Shown one piece after another: positions 31,800 to 43,579 of a stretch of 64,000 nt of DNA; positions within the stretch are counted from its first letter, which is position 1, and every line of letters begins with the position of its first letter. Origin of the DNA: Favolaschia claudopus (lineage: Eukaryota; Basidiomycota; Agaricomycetes; Agaricales; Mycenaceae); contig JAWWNJ010000116.1 of NCBI GenBank assembly GCA_037176885.1, positions 62,001 to 126,000 of the forward strand. The letters run 5' to 3'. Below the pieces are notes generated by a model, which was given only the letters and a program-made list of their open reading frames with translations, did no database searches and was not told the origin of the DNA. The position numbers and the translations under genes were made by a program.

Positions 31800-33100
31800 T
31801 CTTCAAGCCAGAAGGGTACCAGCAGTCGTGGCGATGACGTGGCTGTTTGCGTGGAACGCGTCGTTCGGATCGCGTCTACAGGATATCCGTGTGGGACAGA
31901 GAAAGAGAGATGAGCTGTCGAAGCCCTCCGAGGTTGGTGAATAGGAAGTAAATGGTAGCCGCGAACGTTAGCGCGTTTGTTAGCGGTAATTATTTACCAC
32001 TCTTTACTTTCCATCATACTGTACTCTCGTAAGCATTACGTAGTCTTTATGCGTTTGTAACCGAGACCATGACGTTCTCTACACAAACGCAGTTTCTTTA
32101 AGTTTTCGACTTCTCGTCTTGACCACTCGATACGGGCGATACCGAACAGCAAATTACGCTGACACAAACGCATCCCAGGTGGCTCCTGGTAAATAACGCC
32201 AGTCCGTATCGACTTGTCGGTACACCTGAACGTCAAGCGACAAAGCTATAGCGTGCAGCACTCCAACCGGCAAAGCCTTGGACCTCACAACCGCATACCA
32301 CAGCCGACGGACCGCGGCACAACCTCACACGATCCCCCGTACCCTCCGGACGACATGATTCATGCTGGGGCACGCAAACTCACAGCGACCTGTAACAGCA
32401 AAGACAGCTCTCCAGGGACTCGGACGAGGAAGAAAAGATGGATTTGGCAAAGCAAACGAAAAGGTGCACCTACGGGTCCCACATGGTACGTCACAACCCG
32501 CCACTGCCAGCGGGGACGTATGCCAGTCAACTTGGCTCTGGCACGTATCGCAATCACACGGCCGCAGGAATGGGGCAGCGAGCCCCAGGATCCATCTCAA
32601 CGAGGGCCGCAGGCGCTCACTCGCAACGAACAGCAGCAGCGCCACCGACGAGCAGTTTTTACTCCGTCACCACGCCTCGGACAACTCGGATGACACGAGT
32701 ACGCTCTCGTCCTGACGTTCCGGGCAGCGCGACATCGCGCACACCCTCCTCGCATGCCCAGGGGGAGCCTCTCCTTCTACACCTCGCACAGGCATCACAG
32801 GGGGGGCATTTAGAGCAGTCCCTACATTCGACGACTTGCTCATGGCGACTTTCGCACCGCCAACTTCGACGCGAACGGCCGACACAGGGGGATCTTCTTG
32901 CTTCGTCATTAACGTCTCACCTTAGCTGCCGCACACTGACACTCGCGTCTCACGCGCCCAAGCGCGCAATTCACTTTCATTCACCCCGTCGCGCATCATC
33001 TATCGCCGACTTCACACAGTCTTTCACATTTTCCCCTTCCTTCCATTGCGCACGCGGAACAGTCGGAAAACCAATTTTTCGAAGGGGGAGATAAGGGGTA
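31800..33100 (+). other. Unrecognised, possibly degraded retroelement sequence
   Basis: A 218-codon frame (32438-33094) rich in Ser, Arg, Thr and His overlaps two other open frames, so coding is doubtful. It ends in a purine-rich AAGGGGGAGATAAGGGG, which resembles a polypurine tract but is not followed by a recognisable LTR. Confidence 0.25.
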
Positions 33101-33316
33101 TGGAGGCCCACCACGCTCAGTATGGGGGGCCGACTCGATTATACCGCCTAGGTGCACAATGTGACGGGCGGAGGTCTTGATCGGCAACATCCAGAGCAGC
33201 AGCGAAGACTACGGAGCCGATAATACGATGACCAGAAGACCGCGTCAGGGAAAACGAAGTGATCCGGGAATTGGTTGTTGTAAGCCTTGTTGGCAGAAAG
33301 ATATTGCTCGGCAGTA

Positions 33317-33691
33317 CTGTACCTCGCTGTATGGAAGCAACCGTCACGGTAACGGTGGGGTCGGTTGTGTTGCCTCTTTTTGAGGTGGTCACGGTCACGA
33401 TTGAGGCCGATGCCTTGAAAAAATCGTGACGCAGCACGAAGAAAAAGTTTTCTGCCTGGGAACATGTGGTACGCAGTTGAGTCTGTGCCTACCTTGTGTG
33501 CTGCTTATTAGCCGGCATCCCTCGAAATTGTAGTGAATTCGACAATTTGATGACTTCTTCCCGAGTTTTTTGAGCGAGATGGTTGCCTCCTTTGGCAACG
33601 GTCACGGCTCACGGCGGGTCGGTTGCCTGAAAAACAAGGCAACCGTTTTGTCACGGTCCCTCGACGGTTGCTTCCATACAGGGAGGTACAG
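33317..33691. mobile_element. 375-bp TA-flanked MITE (Tc1/mariner-like)
   Basis: Ends CTGTACCTCGCTGTATGG and CCATACAGGGAGGTACAG, inverted over about 28 bp (GGAAGCAACCGTC included), flanked by TA at 33315-33316 and 33692-33693. The interior holds CACGGT/ACCGTG palindromes. It interrupts exon 3 of the split host gene. Confidence 0.88.
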
Positions 33692-33789
33692 TAATGTCGA
33701 AAGATGAGTTCTGCTTGTCGACATTGGAAGCAGCGCCGCATACACTGACAAATGGGTGATATTTGGGGATGAAATTTTCAGGCAACCCA

Positions 33790-34031
33790 TGTCAGAATAT
33801 AAACCGAGGTGGCTGAAAGCCAGTAGAGCTCTATCAGAACAAGAGCTGCTGGAGTGCAGGTGCAGGAGCACACAGAGTGGCACAAGAGTCTCAGAGATGA
33901 GGGTGAAGAGTAAGAATGATTGATTTTAGACTGTACTCAACTACGAGAAGTATATAAATGTAGATAGGTATCAATGGATAAGAAATGTCCGAAGTCGGAA
34001 TGATGCGAACCAACAAATTCATATCCTGACA
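33790..34031 (-). repeat. LARD 3' LTR
   Basis: 242 bp, TGTCAGAATATAAACC to CATATCCTGACA on the plus strand. Confidence 0.93.
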
Positions 34032-34924
34032 CTCCCACCTTCGCAAAGAACGAGATATAGCCTACAAAGGAATAAAAGCAACAATAACGAATGTGCGAGA
34101 GCTCACACCGAATAGCGCATTCAGAAGACAGAAAGAACTATAGCAGTCATACCAAAACAAACACCAAGGCAGCGCAAAACTGCAATCAAGACAATGGCTA
34201 CAGTCTCTGTCACCAAATGTTGAAAAGACAGTTGCGCTACAATGGAGAAGTTGGCGAGAACAAGTGTTGTTTCCGCAACTTGGCTATAATTGGTCGTCCG
34301 CATGTGCGATCCAAGTGGAAGCCCATGAGCCTTCACTTGATGATAACCAGATCCTGCGCATATACATAGCAGCGCACTGGCCATTAGATACCTAGAAAAT
34401 ACCAGCGGAAAAGGGCTCCACTATCCAAGGTGAACAATAAAATCTGGATGTGATACACTGTGTGCGCAAGGACAGCACAGCAGTTGGAGCAGCAATGTTG
34501 GCTCCCACCTATCCCAAGAGACCGCAGCATACAGTGCAGTGATTAGGAATAGAAGTCGGTGGTGCATTCTGCCGAACGGTAAGGGTCGTAATCTCTGATG
34601 GAAGAAAGAGGTCGGCAGAATGAATATGAAAGCTCATGCTGGTAGGAATTGTCGTGCAAGGGGAAGTGAACCGACAATGGGTGTAGACACCGTTGTAATC
34701 ATGGAACAGCAGGACAATTGAGGTAAATAATAACCTCCTCGAGGGTGAAAATGCTAGGGATGATGGAAGGATCATGAAAGGAAAAAATTCCTTTCAATAG
34801 TGAGGATCCAGAGAGAGGTCGAAGCTGCACACAGTGTGGGAGAACTGAGCATAGTGTGTGGGAAAGAACTCTCGGACAGGACGGGTTACGAAAGTAACTT
34901 GTCAAATCTTACTTCGCCTGCCAA

Positions 34925-35052
34925 ATGTACGTTACGTTACGTTTGGCTGGTGAAGCAAACTTTGAAAGTAAAAGTACAAGTAAAGTAAATTTAAGCAGCG
35001 TTAAGTAACTTCAAGTTACATTAAGTTACTTGAAGCAACACCAAGTACCTTC
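34925..35052. repeat. AAGTA-rich repeat, copy 1
   Basis: Dense GTAAAGTA, AAGTACAAGTAAAG and GTTAAGTAACTT words inside the LARD; related to blocks near 38.2, 39.1 and 39.7 kb. Confidence 0.6.
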
Positions 35053-38000
35053 ATATTTAGTGGGATTTGCGGGCCGTGCCGCGGCAATGGCTAAGAAATA
35101 GGTGTATTATCGTGTAAAAGACGGCCGCCACGCGTCGGGGGGGCTGCAGTTGAGCCTTAATTCAAGCTAACAATTCTTCCTCTTTACCTAGGAAGTGCAA
35201 CGAGCAAACTAGCTTGAAAACTCGCCTCGCCGCTGCCCCCGCGGTCACGTGCAACATAAACTTGTGACATCTGACCGTTTCTCTTATCTTCTTCTCTGCA
35301 TTCTCTTTGTCTCTCCCTTATAGAAATCTACTCGAGTTTAGGTAATTTGCGGCGCGCTTATCTCATCTACTCAGGCGCTCGGAGGGGTGGCTCTATCACT
35401 GACAACTCACTTACTTCAACAGTTCAACCGTCATTGACTGTGACCGGCGTTCAGATTCGATTACCCATCATAACATTGAAGCTACTATTCTACTGATAGC
35501 TCCGGAACTCTTGGAATCCACTGTCTGCTTAACCTCAAATCACGATTTGAATATTTCTGAAACCCTCCAGGGTTCAAGTTGATGTGGAAATTTTATCTTT
35601 CATCGCGTCAAGATCTTAAGATGTACATGATAAGCCTCCAGTTTATCTAGTCTCCTGCAAATCCGCCACCTCTTTACTGATGCATGTTCCCTTGCTTTCT
35701 CCCGAGACAGCCAAACTGCCATTTTTAGTGCCCCTAGATCTTCCTCTAACGCAATCTACTCCGATGCTCTCGCCTCGATTCCATCCAAACAATGTTGGAT
35801 AAAGGACTGCTGCTATCTCCCCTTATCAACTCGCAATTCTCTTCAAGGTTCAACGAGCACTGCTCCAAATATTTGCTCAACTAATGGCTTGCAAATTGTC
35901 TAGCCCGGCCCACCTCTACTTCGAAATTCGCTCTTGGCCTCCATGCGGTCCAATCCGCTTCTTGCGTACAAAACCCGTCTCATCAAACCCTGGCCGGTTC
36001 CCTGGTACACTGCTCTTAACACCTGAGGTATGTCCTCTTTTCTCCTCATTCTCTGGAAGTAATTCTCTTCACGCTCTTACTTACTATTGATCAGATCAAT
36101 CTATTCGAATTCCAACCTCTAAACGATCCTTCCTCTACTGTATATTGTCTCCTTCAAGTTGTCGTCATGAAGCTCATTTGTTCCCGCTGACCGGAAAAAT
36201 GGGCGCTCAAGTATATCGGTTTACGTTCGATTCTATGCCTCCGATTGTCCGAGGAAGGGTGATTTTTGCTCGGTTTTGAGTTCACCGGAAGCCTTTACCG
36301 CTGGCGTTGGTAGATATCCGACTTTCGATTCTTGAAAACTTCCGAAGTGAAAAGGTGAGACCCTAAAACATACCTTTATGTCATTTCCAGCCCCACCTCA
36401 TAGAATTTCGAAGAAGACCGCCATAGAAATATTCGACACTCATGGCGGTCCCGTCCACCGTCCAGTCCCGTTTGCCCTCTTAATCTCAGAATATTAATCT
36501 ATTATGTAATTCAACAAGAATTTAAATCCTTAAACGAGGGCAAATGTCAACGCCCAGGGTAAATTTGCTATCAAGTCGCTCAGTGTTTTACCTTGAGGAA
36601 GAAACTGCCCTCATGCTGTTTAAGACGTCTTTATAGCGGACATTCTTCAACGGTCCCACATCTTGCCGTTATTCATCCCTATCGACAATCTTCGACAATC
36701 CAGAACGATCATTCACGGGCGCACCTTGGCATTCCCTAAACAGTCTGAACGACTACGACGACCGGTGGCTTGACTTGTTGTGATGAACGAATCCCAATAG
36801 CATTCAACACAGTAATTTAACCAAGATAGTACTCTGCTCTAGCTCTTAGCTTCAGTGATATAGAATATTTGCTTCGCCAACTTGAAAGTCAAGTCCTAGT
36901 CAAGAAGCATTTGACAGCACGGCCGTCGTCAAAAAAGGACCAAGTGAATCTATGCAATGTGTGGATCAGTCTGAGTCTAACCCCAACAAACTGAGAATGC
37001 TATGGGACGTTACTGGTAGTATGTTCGTTTATTTCAAACTCAATTACGGTCAGAGTCTCGCCTGCTCCCTGCGTTTCCTCCTGGGTAGCCTCGAGCTCTG
37101 CGGCTTTCTTGCTCGCCCAGGGCTGGTTGTTAGCCTGAGTCGAGCATTCAATGAGAGTTAACTGGCAAATATTTGCCGGGAGCGAAGCGGAGGCGCATCT
37201 TGTATCAAAATCATGAAATGTCGGACGTTCTGCTTCATGCTTGTCAACCAATATTGGATATCATTACTATCGAAACATACCATTCAATTCAGCTTGATTA
37301 TGATGTCTGGATGTATGGCGCTCGAATTAACAAGGAGAGAAATTTGCTAATGGCTTCGCGGGGGCGATTAATCTAGGCATTCTTCCATGAGATGAGTCCC
37401 TCATCAAACCGCACATCCAGGAGCTTACCTTGACTCTATTCCCATGTGATCCAGAATCGAAAATCCCCAGCACGATGAAATCACGTTCCTGGTTTCGAAC
37501 TGTTGCCCCAGTACTTATAAGTTACACATTTATTTCAAGTTGCGTTGGCAGCCAAGCAATGATACCCTGATATACTTCCTCTCTCATTGATTTACCTCCA
37601 AAGAGCTGCGTGCCCTGCCCTTCAATGAACCTCGCAATGCAAAGGCTGGGAATATAGTTCGGAATATCACCACTCCTGAAATCAATTTGAACAGCAACCT
37701 TGAACCCCCGGGAGAGTATTGCCTATGATTTCACCGAGATGAAGCTTCGCTTTTCGGTGATATTGTCTCTACCTTTGATTTGGCAAGTGTCTTCCATGGA
37801 AATGGCCATGAATATGTAATATGTCTGCCAACGTCAGAATTACGGTTTACCCAGACTATTTTGACCAGTTCACCAACATTGACAAAGAAGTAGATGCACA
37901 TTCATTCGAGAATCAACCTAGACTACTCACTCTCCATTGTAGAATGCATTTTCTCTTCGCTTCAGCACTATAGTTTCAGCTTTTTAGCACTGAGAGTTAT

Positions 38001-38149
38001 ACTTGACCGAATTGAACCATGACATTATGAGATAGCAAAATTACATTCCGCACACTTTTGCCAAGGGAGTCAGGGAAACACTAGAAATGAATTAGTATGC
38101 AATTGATTAGGCTCAGTAATGTATGCGCACTAATTTCAATTCCTTAATC

Positions 38150-38285
38150 ACTGTTACTTGCTCAAATGGCGCGTTTACTTGCTTACTTGGCTGTAATTGA
38201 TGCCATCTGATGGCAAAAGTAACTTTTGCCCGGGTACTAGGGTGGTAAGTAAAGCAAAGTACAAGTAAATTATGGCAAAGTAAGG
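38150..38285. repeat. AAGTA-rich repeat, copy 2
   Basis: TTACTTGC, TACTTGGC, TAATTGATGCCATCTGATGG, CAAAAGTAACTTTTGC, then AAGTACAAGTAA. Nearly the same order as 39015-39130, so the two are homologous. Confidence 0.75.
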
Positions 38286-39004
38286 TACGATACACTGCCT
38301 CTACCTTCACTTTGAGCGCCCCCAGCTACCTCTCGACTAGTCTCTTGTAAACAGACGCTACAACATAAAGGTCCTCGTACCTGCGGTATGTTGTAGTCTG
38401 TCAGGTTCCCTTGATCCCCGGCTGAAGGGTCCGGTTATTACATAATCATCAAAACACGACGCGTCAATTCAGCTCATAGCGCACCTTATTTAAAATTCTA
38501 GGCCCCCCACCATACTTTTGAGCTTCGCCTCGTTGGCCTACGCGCTTCAACGGAGGAAAACGGTGGAGAAACGGACGACATCAAAAGTGCTTCGGCTAAT
38601 GCCGTTCCGTCCAAATCAGCGTGGAGGTTGAGGTTAGCGCTCTCCTCAGCTGAAATCAAGCATTCTGAACTAATAGAAGTGCTAATACAGCTCACTCAGA
38701 CTATATCTTGTATGGAATTAAGGCAGAATCAATGTTGCTGCTCGAATATAGCGGAAATGGCGGGTGGGAAACTCTTTCCATTTCCAAATGTTTACATAAT
38801 AACCCGACCCTCCTGACAGCTGTCGCGCGGTAAACTACAGACTACCTCTCGACTGCAAACAGTTATTCAAACGGTTGCACATCAGTGCATGAGCCTTGAG
38901 GAATACTTGACATGCTTTGCTGCTCCCAGTAAAGGTCAAAGAAGCTTCCGAAACAATATAGGGGACTACATAGGGTACTTAGCATGACTTCATAGCGAAT
39001 TATG

Positions 39005-39135
39005 GGTGAGAAGTTACAGTTACTTGCATTTACTTGCGTACTTGGCGGTAATTGATGCCATCTGATGGCAAAAGTAACTTTTGCTGATGTACTTGGGCGG
39101 GTAAGTAAAGTAAAGTACAAGTAATCTGAAGTCAA
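39005..39135. repeat. AAGTA-rich repeat, copy 3
   Basis: Homologous to copy 2 over about 115 bp, including the GATGCCATCTGATGGCAAAA core; a MITE-like unit with TTACTTG and CAAGTAA ends. Confidence 0.75.
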
Positions 39136-39689
39136 GTAACACAAGTTAAGGCTACTTTGTGCTAATCTGTTGCATCAAAGTACCCCCAAAGTACTATTTA
39201 ACTGTAAGAAGCACTTCAAACGGTTGCAAAGTAATACTTGCTGCTGTTCGGATAGAAGTCAGTGCCGAAATGCCATACGCATACACATAGCAGAGGCAGT
39301 GAGCCGGGGGTTACTTGAGAGTAATGTCTTAGAGCTTTGTTGACATGTTAGCCTACATCTTGTGTCCGAAACACGGTACCGCCGGGCCAAGTTGAAGATT
39401 TCCGGATTTGGTAATTGACTGATTGAACCCATATGAGTTCAATTCGACCCAAAACAGGATCAAGTCAAATTCGATCGCCTTTCAGAAGTAGATTACTCGC
39501 TCTGATCCCCCACATTAAGCCAAATACTCACTGCCAAGGTGGTGTAGGACAGGAAGATAAGTGCGGTAGTATTAGTCATAGAAAGTGAGCACAAAGTCGT
39601 GAAGACGCGTTGTATTCATCAATAGAAGCTACTACTACCTTATAACTGACGTATAATGTCTTTTTTTTGCCTTCATATTATAAGCCTAG

Positions 39690-39822
39690 AAGTACAAGTA
39701 AGTTGAAGTAACTTTCGCCAAGCGTGGGAAAAGTACATCAAAGTAAAGTAAAGTAACGCAACGTACGCCCAGCCAAAATAACCGGCCATCAAAGTACAAG
39801 TAACCGCCCTCAAGTTACTTTT
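39690..39822. repeat. AAGTA-rich repeat, copy 4
   Basis: AAGTACAAGTAAG to CAAGTTACTTTTT with AAGTAAAGTAAAGTAACG in between; more diverged than copies 2 and 3. Confidence 0.6.
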
Positions 39823-40115
39823 TGCGGTCTCCTCGGACAGTCATCGGGATGAGTAGGTCATGTGCATAGGCACTTGACATCCATGAGAGATCTGTACAGC
39901 AGCGTGAGAACCAGTAGATGCTGTAGAGATAAGAGTGTCGAGGCTGCAGTGTAAGGGAGGCTTGAGAGGATGACCTAGGAAGAGCAGCAAAGATTCGAGG
40001 TGGATGTGAGGATGGCATAGATCAGGATGAGCAGTGGAAGTAACGAGTGGATGGTAAGATCCCGGAGGCACGCTGGAGCAAGCCGCTCTCGCATCAAGCT
40101 CAGGCGCTAGGGCGC

Positions 40116-40128
40116 GGGGCCCATAACC
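40116..40128 (-). other. LARD primer-binding site
   Basis: Minus-strand GGTTATGGGCCCC directly follows the 5' LTR; same core as at 3895 and 41337. Confidence 0.75.
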
Positions 40129-40371
40129 TGTCAGAATATAAACCGAGGTGGCTGAAAGCCAGTAGAGCTCTATCAGAACAAGAGCTGCTGGAGTGCAGGT
40201 GCAGGAGCACACAGAGTGGCACAAGAGTCTCAGAGATGAGGGTGAAGAGTAAGAATGATTGATTTTAGACTGTACTCCAACTACGAGAAGTGTATAAATG
40301 TAGATAGGTATCAATGGATAAGAAATGTCCGAAGTCGGAATGATGCGAACCAACAAATTCATATCCTGACA
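40129..40371 (-). repeat. LARD 5' LTR
   Basis: 243 bp; differs from the other copy by one extra C and one G/A change. Confidence 0.93.
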
Positions 40372-40776
40372 ACCCAAAGGGTATCAACTGGAAAGGATTG
40401 TTAGGGGGAGTGTATTGAAAATACAGGTCAAACGGTAAGTCAAACTCACAGACATGATATCCCCAAAGAAGTGGTAGTCCACGGCGGCCAGTTTGTCAGA
40501 GAAAACTTCGATGTCAGGCGAGATACGGGCGGCCTGTAGATGAAATCAGTACAACTTTAACATTCAGCAATCAACACATACATGAATCACCACGCTACAG
40601 CAGGAAACTGGCGCAAACTCGAGTTTATTTTCATTGAAGTATCGTAAGGAGCCGACAGTAGCAGGCTCAGAAGACGCAAGGTACATCTGAGAGTCGAATA
40701 TGATGGTGTTTGTGTTTGGGATGGCCCGAGGGTTTTCGAGGACGGCAACACCCGAGATAGTAGCTGAGGAAGGCAT

Positions 40777-41092
40777 GATGATAGAGAGTAAGTAGAAAGT
40801 AGTTGGATTGGATAACTTCTCAACAGAGGTAGCTGAGGTTTTTATATGCTAGAAAGAGCAATACGTCAGTGGAGTTTGGTGGAGACACGAAAAACGGCCA
40901 GAGGAGGACGCGATGGTGAAAGTTCTCGCCATCCAGCGCGTCCAGGCCGGTCATGTTATCGTTTTGCGTCACTAACCGTGGAACAACCCAGAACCGAGCA
41001 CTGCACAGTCGGAGCAGAGTGGAGTTGAGTGGCGCAATGACGAATGATCAGCAACTTGAAAATGACGCAGGATCGGCGGTGGGCGCACTGGC
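40777..41092. other. Upstream region of the split host gene
   Basis: Presumed promoter region of the minus-strand gene that starts at 40776. No clear TATA box is assigned; short frames only. Confidence 0.35.
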
Positions 41093-41349
41093 TGTTAAAA
41101 TACGGTAGTTTATATACAATCTTGTTCCCTTCCCGCTCCTTCCTTATTCGGTTCCTGTCACGCACGTCACACTCAGCGCTCGTTTCTCTACGCGTTCGCT
41201 GAGGGTGCGTCCGCCGTCGTCCACATTCATTCTTCCTGTGTTCCTAGCTTACAGTACCATAGACCTCACTTTCTATTAGGTACTGAATATAGCGCTCGTT
41301 TCTCTACGCGTTCGCTGAGGACCTCACTTTCTATTAGGTTATGGGCACC
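41093..41349 (+). mobile_element. Orphan copia LTR with primer-binding site
   Basis: From TGTTAAAATACGG (41093) to CTATTA (41336), followed by GGTTATGGGCACC (41337-41349), the same primer-binding core as in the complete copia. A TTTATATAC box lies near 41110. Two copies of a hairpin unit with CGCTCGTTTCTC...CGTTCGCTGAGG (about 41176 and 41292) each precede an ACC(T)CACTTTCTATTAGGT segment or its equivalent. No second LTR or pol was found, so this is a 5' fragment. The LTR start is less certain than its end. Confidence 0.7.
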
Positions 41350-42405
41350 CGAGGCCTTTCTCTTCGTCTCTTCTGACCTCTCGTCGAACTGCAGCATCGT
41401 TGTGCAACACACCGTACTCAGCGGGACATCGCCTCGTGGCTCCCCGGATCACCGATCAGCATCCGCGACACACGCCGCCTACCGAACCCGTCTTCGACGC
41501 CACGTCATCACCTCGACCAGCCTCGACCACCATCTCCCTCAGTTCCCAGAGTCATCTTTTGCGAGTCTCTCTGCGGTATCACACCCAGCTCGCTCAGCGC
41601 TATATAGGCAGCATCCGTCTTTGGTCTCACCACTCGACATACGCTAAACCGGTGGGTTGTGATCACAGATTGATGGCACTCGGCGAGCACAAAAAAATTA
41701 ATACGGTACCATCTACCGGCAAGTATTTTGATTTTCATGTACACTTTGTCGCAAAAATCGAAACCCGGTTATACTCAGTTGTAACCTGTTATAAGTCTAT
41801 AATCTGGGAGGGGGGCCTATAAAGCCTGATTAGACTTATAAGTCCTATAATTTTTAAAGATCGTTATAAGTCATTATAGAGGTTATAGCTCCTTATTACC
41901 GTGTTGGCCCGGGGAAGTTTTCACCGCACATTTGGCCCATGGAATTCATCTCAAATCAAGCAAAGTACTGAATAAAATTGATCTATTTCCAACTAAGGTA
42001 CGTGTACAACATTGTAGAAGTAGCGAGCTATGTTGGGGAAGGGGAGAGGAGTATCCGATGAAGGCAACTACAACCGAGATGAGACAGCGCACGGGAGATA
42101 AAGAAATCTTCGACAACCGAACACGACAGTCCAAGTGATGTGACTGATTGTGATGCGGGTGACGAGGGAACCGAAAGGATGGATGGGAGACGAGTGCCAA
42201 GCGACGGCACGGAAGCGCGGGAACGGAATCAAATCCCGCGACGCGGAGAGGTAACTGAGCGCAGGGGGGAACGACGAAGAAAGCAGGGGGGAACGACAAA
42301 GGAAGGCAAGGAAGGGAGGGCACTGGGAGGGAAGGAAAGAATTCATATAAAGAAACAGCAGAAATTTATCTAGATTGTGTTGTTGTTCGAACGTTCAAAG
42401 AAATA
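41350..42405. other. Leader remnant of the orphan copia and uncharacterised sequence
   Basis: 41350-41650 is C/T-rich, like a copia leader. 41690-41900 is AT-rich with repeated TTATAAGT. 42130-42330 is purine-rich. No domain recognised on either strand. Confidence 0.4.
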
Positions 42406-42407
42406 TA

Positions 42408-42612
42408 ATAGAGACTTTGCGGTAGCCACCGGTGGCTATTGGTAGCTCCTCGTGTGCAATAGTTCTTTGAGCCTCCGGCTCAAGGTAGCCACCACTGCAT
42501 CCTGTCAATAGGACGTACAAATGGTGGCTAATCCACCCAGAGGCTGTCATCCGGTCCCGAGAAAAATTAGCCACCAATAGCCACCGGTGGGCTACCGCAA
42601 AGCCTCTAATAT
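42408..42612. mobile_element. Palindromic MITE
   Basis: Ends TAGAGACTTTGCGGTAGCC and GGCTACCGCAAAGCCTCTA with CCACCGGTGGCTATTGG and CCAATAGCCACCGGTGG just inside. No coding capacity. Probably TA-flanked. Confidence 0.8.
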
Positions 42613-42849
42613 GTATGGCGGAAGACTCGGGAGAGATTCAATTCAATGGGAAAGCAGAGAAAAAAAGAGAAAAAAAGAGGAGAATAAAGTGGCTCACCGC
42701 ATGCAATCCAAGATGCTGAATGAACCATTGTGTAGTGGGAATGGGATGGGCGGAGGCATGTCTTAGTACTTGAATTTGGTGTTGAGAGTGGAGTGGGATG
42801 AGAATGAAGCAAGTCAGTCAATGAGAGTAACGGGCGGGTGTTCAGCTTA

Positions 42850-43376
42850 CTCGGTATGACCAAAAGTAACCGGAATCACAAATTGCCTATATATGGCAAG
42901 CTAGCACACAGAACCGCTGGGAGGATTGGTACTGTAATCATGGTAGAAGTATATGCTGTTGCATATGAAGTAGTTTGGGTCCACTGTGCTCTTTGTTGTG
43001 CGTCTATTTGAATTGCAATCATTTATGTTATGATGGTTGAACATTATGCCCAGTTTTTAACGTCTCACAAAAGGTGGAGACTAGGATGCTAAATTCTGGC
43101 ATTTCATCTACATTATCATAAGACCTAAATCCCATTTTTCGAGTACTCATTGACCCCATATCTGTCCAATTGCTATTTTAAAAACGCAGATATTGCCAAA
43201 TTGGGAAATTTCTGAATTTCGAATATTTCTCTGGCTGTTCGATGTTCCAATCGGTGTTTATGTCATGCAAGTTAGAGAAAACATGCTATAGGTAAGATCT
43301 GGACCCATCAAAGCTGGTTGACCATTGAAATTCCTATATAAATTCTACAATTCCGGTTACTTTTGGTCATGCCGAG
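42850..43376. mobile_element. 527-bp TA-flanked MITE
   Basis: Ends CTCGGTATGACCAAAAGTAA and TTACTTTTGGTCATGCCGAG (27-bp inverted repeats, one mismatch), flanked by TA at 42848-42849 and 43377-43378. AT-rich interior without coding capacity. Confidence 0.88.
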
Positions 43377-43579
43377 TATACTTATGGCTAAGCAGCAGAC
43401 CCCCGAGGGGCGGGGTGAATATGCCGCCACTGCCGCCAAACTGCCGCCAAGGCGTCATTTGGCGGCACTTTGAGGCGGCACCTTGGCGCACAACATCCAT
43501 TGAGGTCAAGCTCAAGTATTAGATCGAATACACGCAGTGGTACATGTACCATTAGATAGCTAATTAATGTTCGATATAT

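Larger units (their letters stand above)
33790..40371 (-). mobile_element. Large non-coding copia-type LTR element (LARD)
   Basis: LTRs at 33790-34031 and 40129-40371 with two differences (one A/G, one missing C), flanked by ACCCA at 33785-33789 and 40372-40376. In minus orientation the 5' LTR starts TGTCAGGATATGAATT, followed by a GGTTATGGGCCCC primer-binding site; a purine-rich GAAGGTGGGAG abuts the 3' LTR. The 6.1-kb interior has no long frame and no retroviral domain. LTR start and primer site resemble the complete copia at 3587-8815, the likely source of its enzymes. The interior carries several AAGTA-rich repeats. Confidence 0.9.
33117..40776 (-). pseudogene. Host gene split by a LARD and a MITE (agaricomycete unnamed family)
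   Basis: Exon 1 is 40776-40582 (65 codons: MPSSAT..., IPNTNTIIFDSQMYLAS, GSLRYFNENKLEF). Intron 40581-40534. Exon 2 is 40533-40450 (28 codons, ending YHFFGDIMS). Intron 40449-40388. Exon 3 starts at 40387, is cut by the LTR element after 16 nt, resumes at 33784 (FVSVCGAASNVDKQNSSFDIT), is cut again by a TA-flanked MITE, and resumes at 33316 (AEQYLSANKAYNN) to a frame change near 33240. Every junction is exact once one target duplication is removed. I remember similar unnamed proteins (DSQ-W/Y, SLRYF, PFVSxCGAASN) in mushrooms; function unknown, a nucleic-acid-binding role is only a guess. Confidence 0.75.

Noticed and set aside
32214..33094. Three overlapping open frames of 117-218 codons
   Set aside because: Overlap in all frames with Ser/Arg/Thr-rich composition suggests GC-biased non-coding sequence; a degraded gag could not be shown.
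39841..40377. A 178-codon minus-strand frame
   Set aside because: It spans the LARD 5' LTR, primer site and leader, so it is not a plausible protein.
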